From: CAZSAL01 sp964604825
GTDB lineage: Bacteria; Elusimicrobiota; Elusimicrobia; 2-01-FULL-59-12
DNA length: 51,812 nt
Reading direction: 5' to 3'
Assembly (NCBI GenBank): GCA_964604825.1
Contig: CAZSAL010000015.1
Span: 1-51,812, forward strand
Shown here piece after piece: positions 1-7,788 of this stretch. Each line of letters begins with the position of its first letter. Position 1 is the stretch's first letter. Made by a program: the position numbers and the translations under genes. The notes beneath the pieces were generated by a model. The model did no database searches and was not told where the DNA came from. It saw only the letters and a program-made list of their open reading frames with translations.

Positions 1-1123
1 GAACTTTCTCGCGCGCAGGATTAACGACCGCGCGGATAGATTCGATCCTGTGCGAAGCCTCCTTTGACTGGGCGATCATGTATTCAAGGCGCTCCCGGAT
101 CTTCGGAGCAGCTTCTTCAAAAGGGATTTTTCCATTTTGAATATCCTGAATATCCACTAATGTCATTTCCGCGGGCCAGGCAATGTTGGCAAGCGGGCGC
201 CTGATTTCATGTGCAATACCGCGAGTCATTTCCTGAAGGAGGTTCTCATCCAGCGTATTCTTAAAAAAGTAACGATCAACAAAGCGTTGGACCCGGCGAA
301 GAATGGGAAGGAACGCCAAAGTAATCACTGCTGCTGCGCCGATTGAGGAAAAAAGACCTTTTCCCCCGCTCAAACGGGTCAGAGTAGAGATGACGATTCC
401 ATACAGGACAGTCACTGCCACCGTCAGGACGGTATAAATGACTGTCCGGCGAATAAAAATTTGAATGTTAAGCAAGTTATATCGAGAAATTGCATAGTAT
501 ACGACAAAGACATAAATCATCCCACCGCATACTCCATATGGAAGAATACGAATATTGTAAGTCATGAAAAAACTTGTGCTTCCTCCTATAAACCCTAGGA
601 GTGTTCCACCAAAGAGCAGTTTCAATTGTGGACGAAAATCGATTTCAGAGGCTTTTATCCGTTGCCAAAGGAAGTAGTGCGAAAGAATTACTAAAGTGAA
701 GAAAAATATCGTGAAATAATGGAAAGGTAACAAGGGTTCTGTGTAATAGTTAAATGGTGATTTCGGCAGAACAGTCGATAACTTGCCTGATAAACTAATA
801 ATGGCTAGTACAATCGCAATAAAATAACTAGAAGAAATGACCAAAGGAGATTTCTTTTCAGTGACTAGACAAACAAAGTGTAGATAGAAGACCGGGATGA
901 AAGTAGCACTGGGGTAAAGGAAGAAATTTTGCCAAAATAACGCCTCATACATATTATGCGAGTGAACCATCATCGCGATTCCAAGAGACCACAAGGCTAT
1001 TGAAAAACAGGTCAGTGCCCATAAACGGTTTAACTTATTGTTTGCTTTCCATAACACAAAAACCCCAAGCAGGATGCTTAGGGCGGAATTTATCAGGCAG
1101 GAGAGAAAGAAGAATGCAACCAT
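1..1123 (-). CDS. 7TM-type sensor histidine kinase, partial (C-terminus off window)
   Basis: This open frame begins at ATG 1123 and runs off the left edge, giving about 374 residues. It starts with roughly eight hydrophobic segments like the 7TM histidine-kinase sensor region. After a short link it enters a DHp helix with the phospho-acceptor motif GIAHEIRRPLANIAWP; the ATPase domain must lie outside the window. The motif, and its context from TM region to AEM to the PLANI stretch, closely parallels the kinase encoded just upstream (1130-3397), so the two look like tandem paralogues. Unlike that neighbour it has no GAF domain between membrane region and DHp. Only six bases separate it from the preceding stop codon, so it is the last visible gene of the PilZ-KAS operon. 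The ligand and response regulator are unknown. Confidence 0.85.
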   Translation of the reverse strand, partial: MVAFFFLSCLINSALSILLGVFVLWKANNKLNRLWALTCFSIALWSLGIAMMVHSHNMYEALFWQNFFLYPSATFIPVFYLHFVCLVTEKKSPLVISSSYFIAIVLAIISLSGKLSTVLPKSPFNYYTEPLLPFHYFTIFFFTLVILSHYFLWQRIKASEIDFRPQLKLLFGGTLLGFIGGSTSFFMTYNIRILPYGVCGGMIYVFVVYYAISRYNLLNIQIFIRRTVIYTVLTVAVTVLYGIVISTLTRLSGGKGLFSSIGAAAVITLAFLPILRRVQRFVDRYFFKNTLDENLLQEMTRGIAHEIRRPLANIAWPAEMTLVDIQDIQNGKIPFEEAAPKIRERLEYMIAQSKEASHRIESIRAVVNPAREKV

Positions 1124-1129
1124 AATTAA

Positions 1130-3397
1130 TCAGGCGGCTTTTTCGTCCTTTATTTTGTCGGGCATAGAAGCCTTAGGCAGGCGGATGATGAAGGTGGTTC
1201 CTGTCCCGGGTTCGCTTTCTACATCGATGGTTCCGCCATGGGCCTTGATCACCTGCTGCGAAAGGAACAGGCCAACACCGGTGCCTTCAGTCCCTTTGGT
1301 TGTGAAGTAAGCGTCGAATAAATGGTTCATGTCGGTTTTACGTATGCCCGGTCCGGAATCACGTACTCTGGCTTCGATCCATCCGTTGTTTTCTTCAACC
1401 GTTATCCATAAATTGCGGTTGGTAAAATCAGTTTTATTCAGCATCATTGCTTCCGCAGCATTCTTTATAAGGTTTACGAAAACTATCTCGAGCTGTTTCA
1501 AATTGCCATGAATCGACGCGGCCTTTGGAAGAAGAGTGGTCGAAACCTTTGTCGCGGATTTACGGATAATATGTTCAATCAACTGGAGGCTGTTTTGTAT
1601 GACCTGATTGAGATCAATAGTTTCCAGTTGGACGCGATCACCGGGTTTGGAAAACTGTCGTATGGCCTCGACTTTTTCACTGACTTTCATGGCCTGCATC
1701 ATAATATCCCGCATGCGGTTTTTAAGTTCCGGGAGAATTTCCTGAAAAGTACGATTCCCCTCCTCAACGTCTTTCAAATCCATATATGCCATTTCCGCAG
1801 GCAGGCTGATATTGGCAAGAGGGGTTTTGATCTCATGCGCGAATCCGCCGGCAATCTGCCCCAACATTTCGGTGCGCGCACCCCTGACAGCCATTTCAAG
1901 GTAGCGAACGCGCTGATAAGCGAGGGCCGTCTGGTTGGCTACGATCCGCAGAAGAAGAATATCATCTCCGCTATATGGTGCCTCAGACATTTTTTCGCCA
2001 AGCAATAAAAATCCCATTAATTCTCCCTGATTAACCAGGGGGAAAGCTGCATTAATGCCGGACTTTCTCATTTCGATTGATACTGTTTTTTGGCGGGCAT
2101 TTTCGTCGGACGACTTGCTTCCAGTTGAAAGCTCAGTAATTTTACGGTGTAAAACCTTGCGGCAAACAGTTCTTATTGATATCCCATTATCTTTACGGTT
2201 AAGACTGCGGGTATTCTGTGATTCACCAACGGCTTCTTCCCCATCCAACGTGAGAGGCTGCGAATGATCCGAAAAATAATTGGCAAGAGCATTATCTTCA
2301 GGCATCAATTGCGGGAGATCAACTTCCGTACCATGCCCTGAAATTTTCAAAAATCCGTTGCCGTCATTTGGTTTTAAATAAAGGGCAACAGTTTTGGGAT
2401 GCAAAGATTCAGTTAGTACGCGCATTAATGCTTCGGCCATTCCCTCAGATGTTGTATGAGTGATAACTTCCCGGGAAAGTTCGTAAAGCTTTTGTTCACG
2501 GTCGACATATTCACGGAAGAATTTTTGATCGACGAAAATTTGGACGCGTTTCCGGAGAGGCTGAAATCCAAGAGTAATGAGAGCCGCAGCTATTGCTGAA
2601 GAGAAAATAGTTTGGTACCCGGCGAGCCCTTCAAAAATGTGGGCGAAAATAGCAATCGTCACCAAGTAAACAGCGGTGAGGACTCCCGTTACAGTTGAGT
2701 ATATTAGAGTTTTACGAATGATAATGGATATATCCATTAGGTGATGTTTGAGTATAGCGATGGTAATTGCTATGCCGAAAATTGAAACCAGAGGAACACC
2801 TAAAGGTAATATGCGCACGTTATACATAGGAAGAAAAGCGGTGGGTCCGCCGATATAACCAACGACAGAACTCCAAAATATGTAATTTAGCTTACTCCTT
2901 TCCATGCCGCTAGATGATTGCAGGGCTCTTAATAATAAAAATAATGAATAAATAACACATGCCCCAAACATGAATAAAAAAAACGAATAGATATATCCTG
3001 CTTTAGGAAAGTAGGGAAAAATATATATTGGGGATACTTCTTTTAGAAAAATGTTTGAAAATAAAAGGCATAGGACGAAGAGGCCTCCTAAGCAATAAAG
3101 GCATTGCATCAGCAGAGGCTTTTTTTTATTTAGGAAGGAAAGAATAAAATGTAAATAAGTAATTGGAACAAAAATAGCGCCGATGTGAAGGAATTTACTC
3201 CAAAACATGCCCCATGTTTCGGTCTCTGTGAGAGCGTGAATCGAAACGCCTAAACTCCACCAAGCAATGCAAAAAAGACATAGAGAAAAGATCCGTTTCT
3301 TGAAATCGCCTTGTGCACGGCCCGCCAAAAGGATGCCCAGGCCGGACATCGTTACGGCAACAATTAGGACAGCAAAGGAGTAAGTTATTAATACCAA
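1130..3397 (-). CDS. 7TM-GAF sensor histidine kinase
   Basis: This is a 755-residue membrane sensor kinase. Residues 1-280 hold about eight hydrophobic segments of the 7TM histidine-kinase type. A GAF-like domain covers about 303-495 and carries a poorly conserved polar insertion around 388-440. The DHp helix has FAHEIKTPLANIS with His521 as phospho-acceptor. The ATPase domain shows the N box NLIKNAAEA (642-650), DSGPGI (680-685) and GTGVGLFLS (705-713), so it should be catalytically competent. It sits 27 bases after the PilZ-methyltransferase gene and 6 bases before a paralogous kinase. No response regulator is visible nearby. The 5' half is AT-rich compared with genes to the right. The stimulus cannot be read from the sequence. 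Confidence 0.93.
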   Translation of the reverse strand: MVLITYSFAVLIVAVTMSGLGILLAGRAQGDFKKRIFSLCLFCIAWWSLGVSIHALTETETWGMFWSKFLHIGAIFVPITYLHFILSFLNKKKPLLMQCLYCLGGLFVLCLLFSNIFLKEVSPIYIFPYFPKAGYIYSFFLFMFGACVIYSLFLLLRALQSSSGMERSKLNYIFWSSVVGYIGGPTAFLPMYNVRILPLGVPLVSIFGIAITIAILKHHLMDISIIIRKTLIYSTVTGVLTAVYLVTIAIFAHIFEGLAGYQTIFSSAIAAALITLGFQPLRKRVQIFVDQKFFREYVDREQKLYELSREVITHTTSEGMAEALMRVLTESLHPKTVALYLKPNDGNGFLKISGHGTEVDLPQLMPEDNALANYFSDHSQPLTLDGEEAVGESQNTRSLNRKDNGISIRTVCRKVLHRKITELSTGSKSSDENARQKTVSIEMRKSGINAAFPLVNQGELMGFLLLGEKMSEAPYSGDDILLLRIVANQTALAYQRVRYLEMAVRGARTEMLGQIAGGFAHEIKTPLANISLPAEMAYMDLKDVEEGNRTFQEILPELKNRMRDIMMQAMKVSEKVEAIRQFSKPGDRVQLETIDLNQVIQNSLQLIEHIIRKSATKVSTTLLPKAASIHGNLKQLEIVFVNLIKNAAEAMMLNKTDFTNRNLWITVEENNGWIEARVRDSGPGIRKTDMNHLFDAYFTTKGTEGTGVGLFLSQQVIKAHGGTIDVESEPGTGTTFIIRLPKASMPDKIKDEKAA

Positions 3398-3424
3398 TGA
3401 AATGCCTATAATAGAAAATTAGTG

Positions 3425-4516
3425 TTAAACAACTTCCCGACGTGATGATCTTCGGTCTTTAAAGTCAATTATGATCTTCCTTTGTCGTCGATCGTTTGGC
3501 ATAGCTTGGATAGATTTGTTCCGTGGGAAGAAAGACAATTTTTCTTCGGCGTAAAGAGCATAATCCCCACCTAATAACTGTAGTAATTGTTTTTCTTCAA
3601 GCCTCGATCTCAGAACTTGTAGAGGAATATTAACTAATAAAACAAAAATAAAAGTTAAGAAGGCATTAACCGTTAGCGGAATGCTTAGAAGTTCTAGAAT
3701 GACGCCAAGATAAATTGGATGACGGATAAAACGATATGGGCCTTTGCGAATAATTTGTTTGTTATTTGCCATTGACCATTGGTGCTGGCCCATAACGTGG
3801 ATCTCCCATTGGGAGCCTAATGAATGCATTCCCCACCAACGGATCGCAAAAGAAATTGCCAACATTACCATCCCAAGAAATGCCAATGGGATTGATATCG
3901 TCCGTCTGAAAAACAAGGCTTCAATGCTAGAAGAAACAATCATGCAAGCATAATAAAATGAAACGGCAGAAATTGACCAATCTTCGGTCGCCTCCATGGT
4001 GCCTTTTCTCTTAACAGTAAAAAAAGTCTCTATAGTTCTCTCTGCGGCAATTAAGAGCAGGAATAATGAGACGGCGAAGTTTTTTGTGGTGGGTTGAAGG
4101 ACGTCCCCGATAACAAGAATGCTAGGGAGGACTACAAACAGTCCACCCAGCACAGTTATTTTTATTACAGATATTTTAAGGTACGAGCTATTCTTAGGAT
4201 TTGATTTGATTAAACTGCGAAGCGCCGCGTCAAATTTGAGTGATAAATCTCCAAAATGCAAAGCATATGAACGAATGTTTTCCTTGGAATTGTCTGATTG
4301 ACGAACAACGACAGCTATGAAGGGAGCCAATGAAACAGGAGAGCATGAAATTGACCAAAGAATTATCTCAGTGCTATTCTCCAAATTTACGCCTGTCAGA
4401 AACAAAGCTCCTGTTTGGCTGATATTTAAAATTTCACCTCCGTATGTCTCCTTAGCCCCTTTTATTTGAAACATGACAGGAATTCGTATTTCTGTTCTGA
4501 AGGCTAAACGTTTCAT
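3425..4516 (-). CDS. PilZ domain fused to ICMT/PEMT-like membrane methyltransferase
   Basis: This 363-residue protein has two parts. Residues 1-105 resemble a PilZ c-di-GMP receptor domain with both signature elements, R3-x3-R7 and N31-I-S33-x2-G36. Residues 112-335 form several membrane segments. They end in the isoprenylcysteine carboxyl methyltransferase/phospholipid methyltransferase signature GPYRFIRHPIYLG (259-271), followed by RLEEKQL (305-311) and a YALYAEE-x-LSFFP tail. Family members methylate prenyl-cysteine, phospholipid or related lipid acceptors using S-adenosylmethionine. The acceptor here is unknown. Its ATG overlaps the stop of the preceding PilZ-ketoacyl synthase gene by four bases, implying coupled translation and a shared pathway. 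Allosteric control by c-di-GMP is inference from the intact PilZ motif. Confidence 0.85.
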   Translation of the reverse strand: MKRLAFRTEIRIPVMFQIKGAKETYGGEILNISQTGALFLTGVNLENSTEIILWSISCSPVSLAPFIAVVVRQSDNSKENIRSYALHFGDLSLKFDAALRSLIKSNPKNSSYLKISVIKITVLGGLFVVLPSILVIGDVLQPTTKNFAVSLFLLLIAAERTIETFFTVKRKGTMEATEDWSISAVSFYYACMIVSSSIEALFFRRTISIPLAFLGMVMLAISFAIRWWGMHSLGSQWEIHVMGQHQWSMANNKQIIRKGPYRFIRHPIYLGVILELLSIPLTVNAFLTFIFVLLVNIPLQVLRSRLEEKQLLQLLGGDYALYAEEKLSFFPRNKSIQAMPNDRRQRKIIIDFKDRRSSRREVV

Positions 4517-6264
4517 TGATGGTCAGTACTTCTAAAGAGAATACAGGCATTTTTCCCACCAAAACCTATACAGTTAACCAACGCCGTATCAACTTTTTGG
4601 TATCGAGTTTTTGAAACAACATCTAGCCAACCGTCATCCCCTTGACCAAAGCTTATAATTCCTGGAATAAAATCTTCGTAAATCGCTAAGCTTGCAGCAA
4701 CCGCCTCCATTGCGATACAAGCTCCTTGTGTATAGCCTATAAGTGCCTTAACATTTGTTACTGGCTTGGACTTCTTTGTTCTTGAGAAAATCTTTCGTAA
4801 CATTCGTATTTCCACGGTATCGACTTGTTTTGTCCCAGGAGCGTGAGCGAAAACAACGTCAATATCGTTAGAATTAATTCCCAATTCATGCAGCAAGGTT
4901 GTCGCTGCTCGGGCTGGTTCTTCAGCAGAAGGGTCAGGAACAACCATGTGGTATCCGTCGCATGTGGTGTAAACGCCAAGTAATTCCGCATAAATATTGG
5001 CTTTACGGGCAATTGCAAATTCGCGATCTTCTAGGATTAAAAAGGCAGCACCTTCGCCCAAGACTATGCCACTTCTGCCTTGATCGAATGGTTTAGGTAT
5101 GGTTCTGCCAGCGGCCAAAATTCCTGATTGATCAAAAGCAGCATATAGTGGATAGCTTAATGGTGCTTCTGTCCCACCAACAATCATTGTAATTGCCCTA
5201 CCTTTTTGGATTTGATTAAGTCCGAATTCTATTGCGCTAGCTGCAGAAGCGCATCCTTGTGAAAAACTAGCGCATGGTCCTTTAAGTGATAGAGTCGCAG
5301 CAATTTCGCCAGAACACGCATTAGGACTTCCAGCGGCGATTGTGTAAGGATGGATATCATTTACTCCCTTTTGTTTCATGCGCTCATATTGTTGGAAAAC
5401 CCATCCAGTACCTCCTGCGGAACTTCCTGCCGCTATTCCAATCTTCCGTCGGTTCAATGCCTCCAAGTCTAAGCGGGAATCTTGCAATGCAAGCCGGGTT
5501 GCAATTAGTGCCATTAAGGTACTTCGATCAAATCTTCTTGCTTCACGCTGGATAACATAATTTTCAATCTCCTCAGGCAAAACATAACCAGCAGCTTTAC
5601 ATGAAAATTCTGAGCAATCGAACTGAGTAATTGGACGAATTCCAGAAATTCCTGCTTTAAGGTTTGCACTAAAAGACTCTCGCCCAATGCCTATAGGCGA
5701 CACTACCCCTAGCCCAGTCACCACAACACGCTTTTCCAGATGATGAGCTAAAGTCTTATAAAATTGATGTAATTGAGATTTTTGCAACCAATCTCTATCT
5801 ACAGAACGCCGCCCAACAATGCGATCCTTTTCAGGGACTGGTAATTGATGTTTTTTTGTAGATGATCTTCTGTCGAGAACGTCCATCTGACTGTTTATGG
5901 GAATTCGCTGTTCCAGTAAAGCATGGATTCTTTCTATTGCATTTTCTTTAAAATCAATAAAGGTTCCCCCTGCTATAAATTTTGCTTGGCTAGTTGTAGC
6001 AATACGTTCGATCTTTACAGTGACGGATGCAAAGCACTTGCTATCTATATACATATCCAATGGATAAATCTTTTGCTTTCTCAGCGCAACTGAAGTTTGA
6101 AAAGCAACATCGTTAAGGCTTATATCAATAATATTAACTGGCAATCGGACTGACTCTTTTTCATCTTCTTCAATGGTTAGTTGAGCTTTTAATGAAAGTG
6201 TAAAACGTTTGTGTAAACGCCGGTCAAAAGATTGGTCATCATTTATGTTAAATCTATTTGTCAT
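4513..6264 (-). CDS. PilZ domain fused to beta-ketoacyl synthase with Cys-His-Tyr active site
   Basis: This is a 583-residue fusion. Residues 14-120 look like a PilZ domain with R16-x3-R20 and D47-I-S49, but the usual Gly of the second motif is Asp52. A linker leads to a complete FabF/type II polyketide KS fold at 178-578. It has VVVTGLGVVSPIG (180-192), nucleophile Cys338 in SQGCASAAS, His474 in FAHAPGTKQVD, Lys506, and a C-terminal GFGG loop. The second catalytic His, normally in a GHxxGA motif, is Tyr511 (IGYTQGA). GTKQxD recalls polyketide KS-alpha enzymes. It is the first gene of the operon; no Shine-Dalgarno is evident before ATG 6264. No ACP or second KS is visible. It may condense acyl chains, or act as a decarboxylase or initiating synthase; that is inference. 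Confidence 0.87.
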   Translation of the reverse strand: MTNRFNINDDQSFDRRLHKRFTLSLKAQLTIEEDEKESVRLPVNIIDISLNDVAFQTSVALRKQKIYPLDMYIDSKCFASVTVKIERIATTSQAKFIAGGTFIDFKENAIERIHALLEQRIPINSQMDVLDRRSSTKKHQLPVPEKDRIVGRRSVDRDWLQKSQLHQFYKTLAHHLEKRVVVTGLGVVSPIGIGRESFSANLKAGISGIRPITQFDCSEFSCKAAGYVLPEEIENYVIQREARRFDRSTLMALIATRLALQDSRLDLEALNRRKIGIAAGSSAGGTGWVFQQYERMKQKGVNDIHPYTIAAGSPNACSGEIAATLSLKGPCASFSQGCASAASAIEFGLNQIQKGRAITMIVGGTEAPLSYPLYAAFDQSGILAAGRTIPKPFDQGRSGIVLGEGAAFLILEDREFAIARKANIYAELLGVYTTCDGYHMVVPDPSAEEPARAATTLLHELGINSNDIDVVFAHAPGTKQVDTVEIRMLRKIFSRTKKSKPVTNVKALIGYTQGACIAMEAVAASLAIYEDFIPGIISFGQGDDGWLDVVSKTRYQKVDTALVNCIGFGGKNACILFRSTDHQ

Positions 6265-6607
6265 TATCGATGGAAGAAACTGATAACGGCATAGACTCGG
6301 TTAGAGTTAATATTTGATGCAAAAAGAATTTTAAATGCTGAAATTGTAGTACTAGTATTATCTCGGTTAGACAAAAAGGTGGGATTTGTATCGGAATCGA
6401 CGTCAAAATAATCTCGAAACGCGTTTGGATCCAATCAGCCCCCCTTAGGGTGGAACCTAATTTCAGGAACGCTTCTATATTCAGATCAAATCGGTTACTT
6501 TATTGAGAGTGTTTTATCAGTGGTTTGCGCGGCTGTCAAGGCCCAAAGTTTACAGCGATGTTAAAAACAACTCCCAAACAATTTGGATTGTGGTATTTGG
6601 AGATTAG
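6265..6607. other. AT-rich intergenic region, no gene seen
   Basis: This is about 340 bases upstream of the PilZ-KAS operon and downstream of the small HTH gene. No reading frame with coding character was found. A small palindromic patch (TAGTACTAGTA, near 6347) lies about 85 bases before the KAS start. I could not assign a convincing -35/-10 pair for the operon. The region presumably carries its promoter and 5' leader. Confidence 0.5.
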
Positions 6608-6844
6608 TTATTGTCCGCTTGTCTGGTTATTTTCTTCGGAAGCCGAGGCCTGGCCGTCGGTTGTTTCTTTCGGAAGGAGTACTTCGATATCTTTGTGGTA
6701 GAAAAGTAGGGCGCTGTTTTTCCCGGCGCCTACGCGCTTCCAGACTTTAAGCTTTCCCTTGCGGATCCACGCAAGCAGCGTCTGCCGGGTGATCCCCAGC
6801 TTTTTGCAGGCCTCGGTCCGGTCGAGGATGTCGTCCGGGTTCAC
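6608..6844 (-). CDS. Small helix-turn-helix (excisionase/MerR-like) DNA-binding protein
   Basis: This 78-residue protein has a winged HTH_17/MerR-like fold. TRTEACKKLGITRQTL-type helices are seen at about 9-24 (TEACKKLGITRQTLLAW), followed by a wing with KGKLKVWKRVG and a Tyr-His-Lys-Asp stretch (YHKDIEVLL). Such small proteins are excisionases or local transcription regulators. The start is GTG at 6844. A good sigma70-like promoter ends so close to it that the mRNA is probably leaderless. No integrase or transposase is nearby, so a regulatory role is more likely than excision. A 13-bp palindrome over the promoter suggests autoregulation, which is inference. Confidence 0.75.
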   Translation of the reverse strand: MNPDDILDRTEACKKLGITRQTLLAWIRKGKLKVWKRVGAGKNSALLFYHKDIEVLLPKETTDGQASASEENNQTSGQ

Positions 6845-6850
6845 GACATT

Positions 6851-6880
6851 TGTATATCAATGATATGCATAGATTGTCAA
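6851..6880 (-). promoter_or_regulatory. Sigma70-like promoter of the HTH gene, probably leaderless
   Basis: On the minus strand TTGACA (6880-6875) is followed after 18 bases by TATACA (6856-6851). A start site about seven bases further would fall on or next to GTG 6844, leaving no room for a ribosome binding site. Confidence 0.6.
6854..6866. promoter_or_regulatory. 13-bp palindrome overlapping -10/spacer (candidate operator)
   Basis: ATATCA-A-TGATAT is a perfect six-base-arm palindrome. It overlaps the -10 element and spacer of the HTH gene promoter, the position expected for a repressor site. Binding by the adjacent HTH protein is inference. Confidence 0.4.
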
Positions 6881-7008
6881 GCGAGGGGCGGTGGAAGGAC
6901 TGGCTCGCTCCGCTGCACGGAGGCAAATTGAAGCAGAAAATCCTTCCGGGTTAAGCTTTGCAGGGAAGCTGGAGCGGCGCTGCTGGCGAAAAAGCTTCCG
7001 GCGGAACT

Positions 7009-7120
7009 AAGCGCGGAATGACAACCCCGTGCCACCGTTTCAACGGAGCCCGCACTCCTCGTCTTCGGCTCGTCAGACACGCGGGCTCCTGACGTTGAAG
7101 CGGCGTCCCGGCATTCCGCT
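7009..7120. repeat. Large imperfect palindromic repeat element
   Basis: The left end (AGCGCGGAATGAC) and right end (GGCATTCCGCT) are inverted, as are TTTCAACG/GTTGAA and GAGCCCGC/GCGGGCTC inside. The core 7044-7094 recurs in opposite orientation at 7851-7899. The element abuts the stop codon of the Cys-rich PilZ gene and could act as its transcription end. The stretch 6881-7008 just before it holds further short inverted repeats and no convincing gene. Confidence 0.65.
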
Positions 7121-7550
7121 AGGGTTTGTCTTCCAGCGCTTTGAAGTGGGTTCTGTGGTTGGCTGAAGTTACCCGCACGCCGACATCGCATGCGTCTTTG
7201 CGTCTGCTGATTTTTATCCAGCAGACTTTTCCCATGATCGGCTCGGAGCCTTTTTCCGTATAGATCAGGTCGTCGAGATTCACTTCCTGTCCCACGCGGA
7301 TGTCCGCCATTTTCTGCCCGCAGAGGCAGTTTTTGTTTTCGCAGGCCTTGTCTGAGGGAAAATGATCGCACTTCGGGCATAGAGACATTGCCAGGCGCCG
7401 CGACCAGCGCAGACCCACGCCGTCATGGGCGATATTGCGCGCTTCCATGCGAATGGCGCGCCCGCGCGCACGGCGGTCTTTTTTTGCCGTTCCGCAGTTG
7501 ACTAAAACGCCGATCGGCACACGGTCACAGGTTCTGCGATTGTCCCTCAT
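7119..7550 (-). CDS. PilZ-like protein with cysteine-rich insertion
   Basis: This is a 143-residue cytoplasmic protein. The longer frame extends upstream to 8159 but is out of context; ATG 7550 is preceded by GGGGGA and starts the conserved part. R6-x3-R10, then NIAHDGVGL (39-47) match the PilZ RxxxR and [D/N]xSxxG elements with Ala in place of Ser. Between the usual strands lies a cysteine cluster at 58, 61, 70, 75 and 77 (CPKC...C...CLC) that looks like a small zinc knuckle. The second half (VGQEVNLDDL, GKVCWIK, DVGVRV) continues the PilZ barrel. It stands alone between repeat elements. Binding of c-di-GMP and zinc is inference. Confidence 0.72.
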   Translation of the reverse strand: MRDNRRTCDRVPIGVLVNCGTAKKDRRARGRAIRMEARNIAHDGVGLRWSRRLAMSLCPKCDHFPSDKACENKNCLCGQKMADIRVGQEVNLDDLIYTEKGSEPIMGKVCWIKISRRKDACDVGVRVTSANHRTHFKALEDKP

Positions 7551-7604
7551 AAAATCCCCCCTCATTACCCTTCGTGTACACAGTATATCAGGAGTTTGGT
7601 CGGA

Positions 7605-7769
7605 CGCAAGGGGTCTGGCCCGGAACTCCGGCGTTGATTCTGATCGACTTATCTGGTTCAGCGGCGGCGAACTCGCCCGCCAGAAGTCTGGCGGGCTCAG
7701 ATATGCGGCGCCGAATCCTTCACCAGATAAGCCGGAATCAACGAGTCGTTCCTGGCCAGACCCCTTGCG
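7605..7769. repeat. 165-bp imperfect palindrome with perfect central hairpin
   Basis: The ends CGCAAGGGGTCTGGCC and GGCCAGACCCCTTGCG are exact inverted copies. Inside, CGTTGATTC/GAATCAACG and TTATCTGGT/ACCAGATAA also pair. The centre 7675-7696 is a perfect 10-bp-arm hairpin, GCCCGCCAGA-AG-TCTGGCGGGC. The same core, CCGCCAGA-NN-TCTGGCGG, occurs at 47761-47780. It has no protein-coding character and looks like a mobile or formerly mobile non-autonomous repeat. Confidence 0.75.
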
Positions 7770-7788
7770 CCTTCTGGGAAAGAAAGCG

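Noticed and set aside
6608..6844. Excisionase of an integrated element
   Set aside because: No integrase, attachment-site duplication or phage genes are present; the local-regulator reading is simpler.
6877..7380. 167-residue minus-strand frame
   Set aside because: It lies in another frame of the PilZ gene and a palindromic repeat; Arg/Gly/Ser-rich shadow composition.
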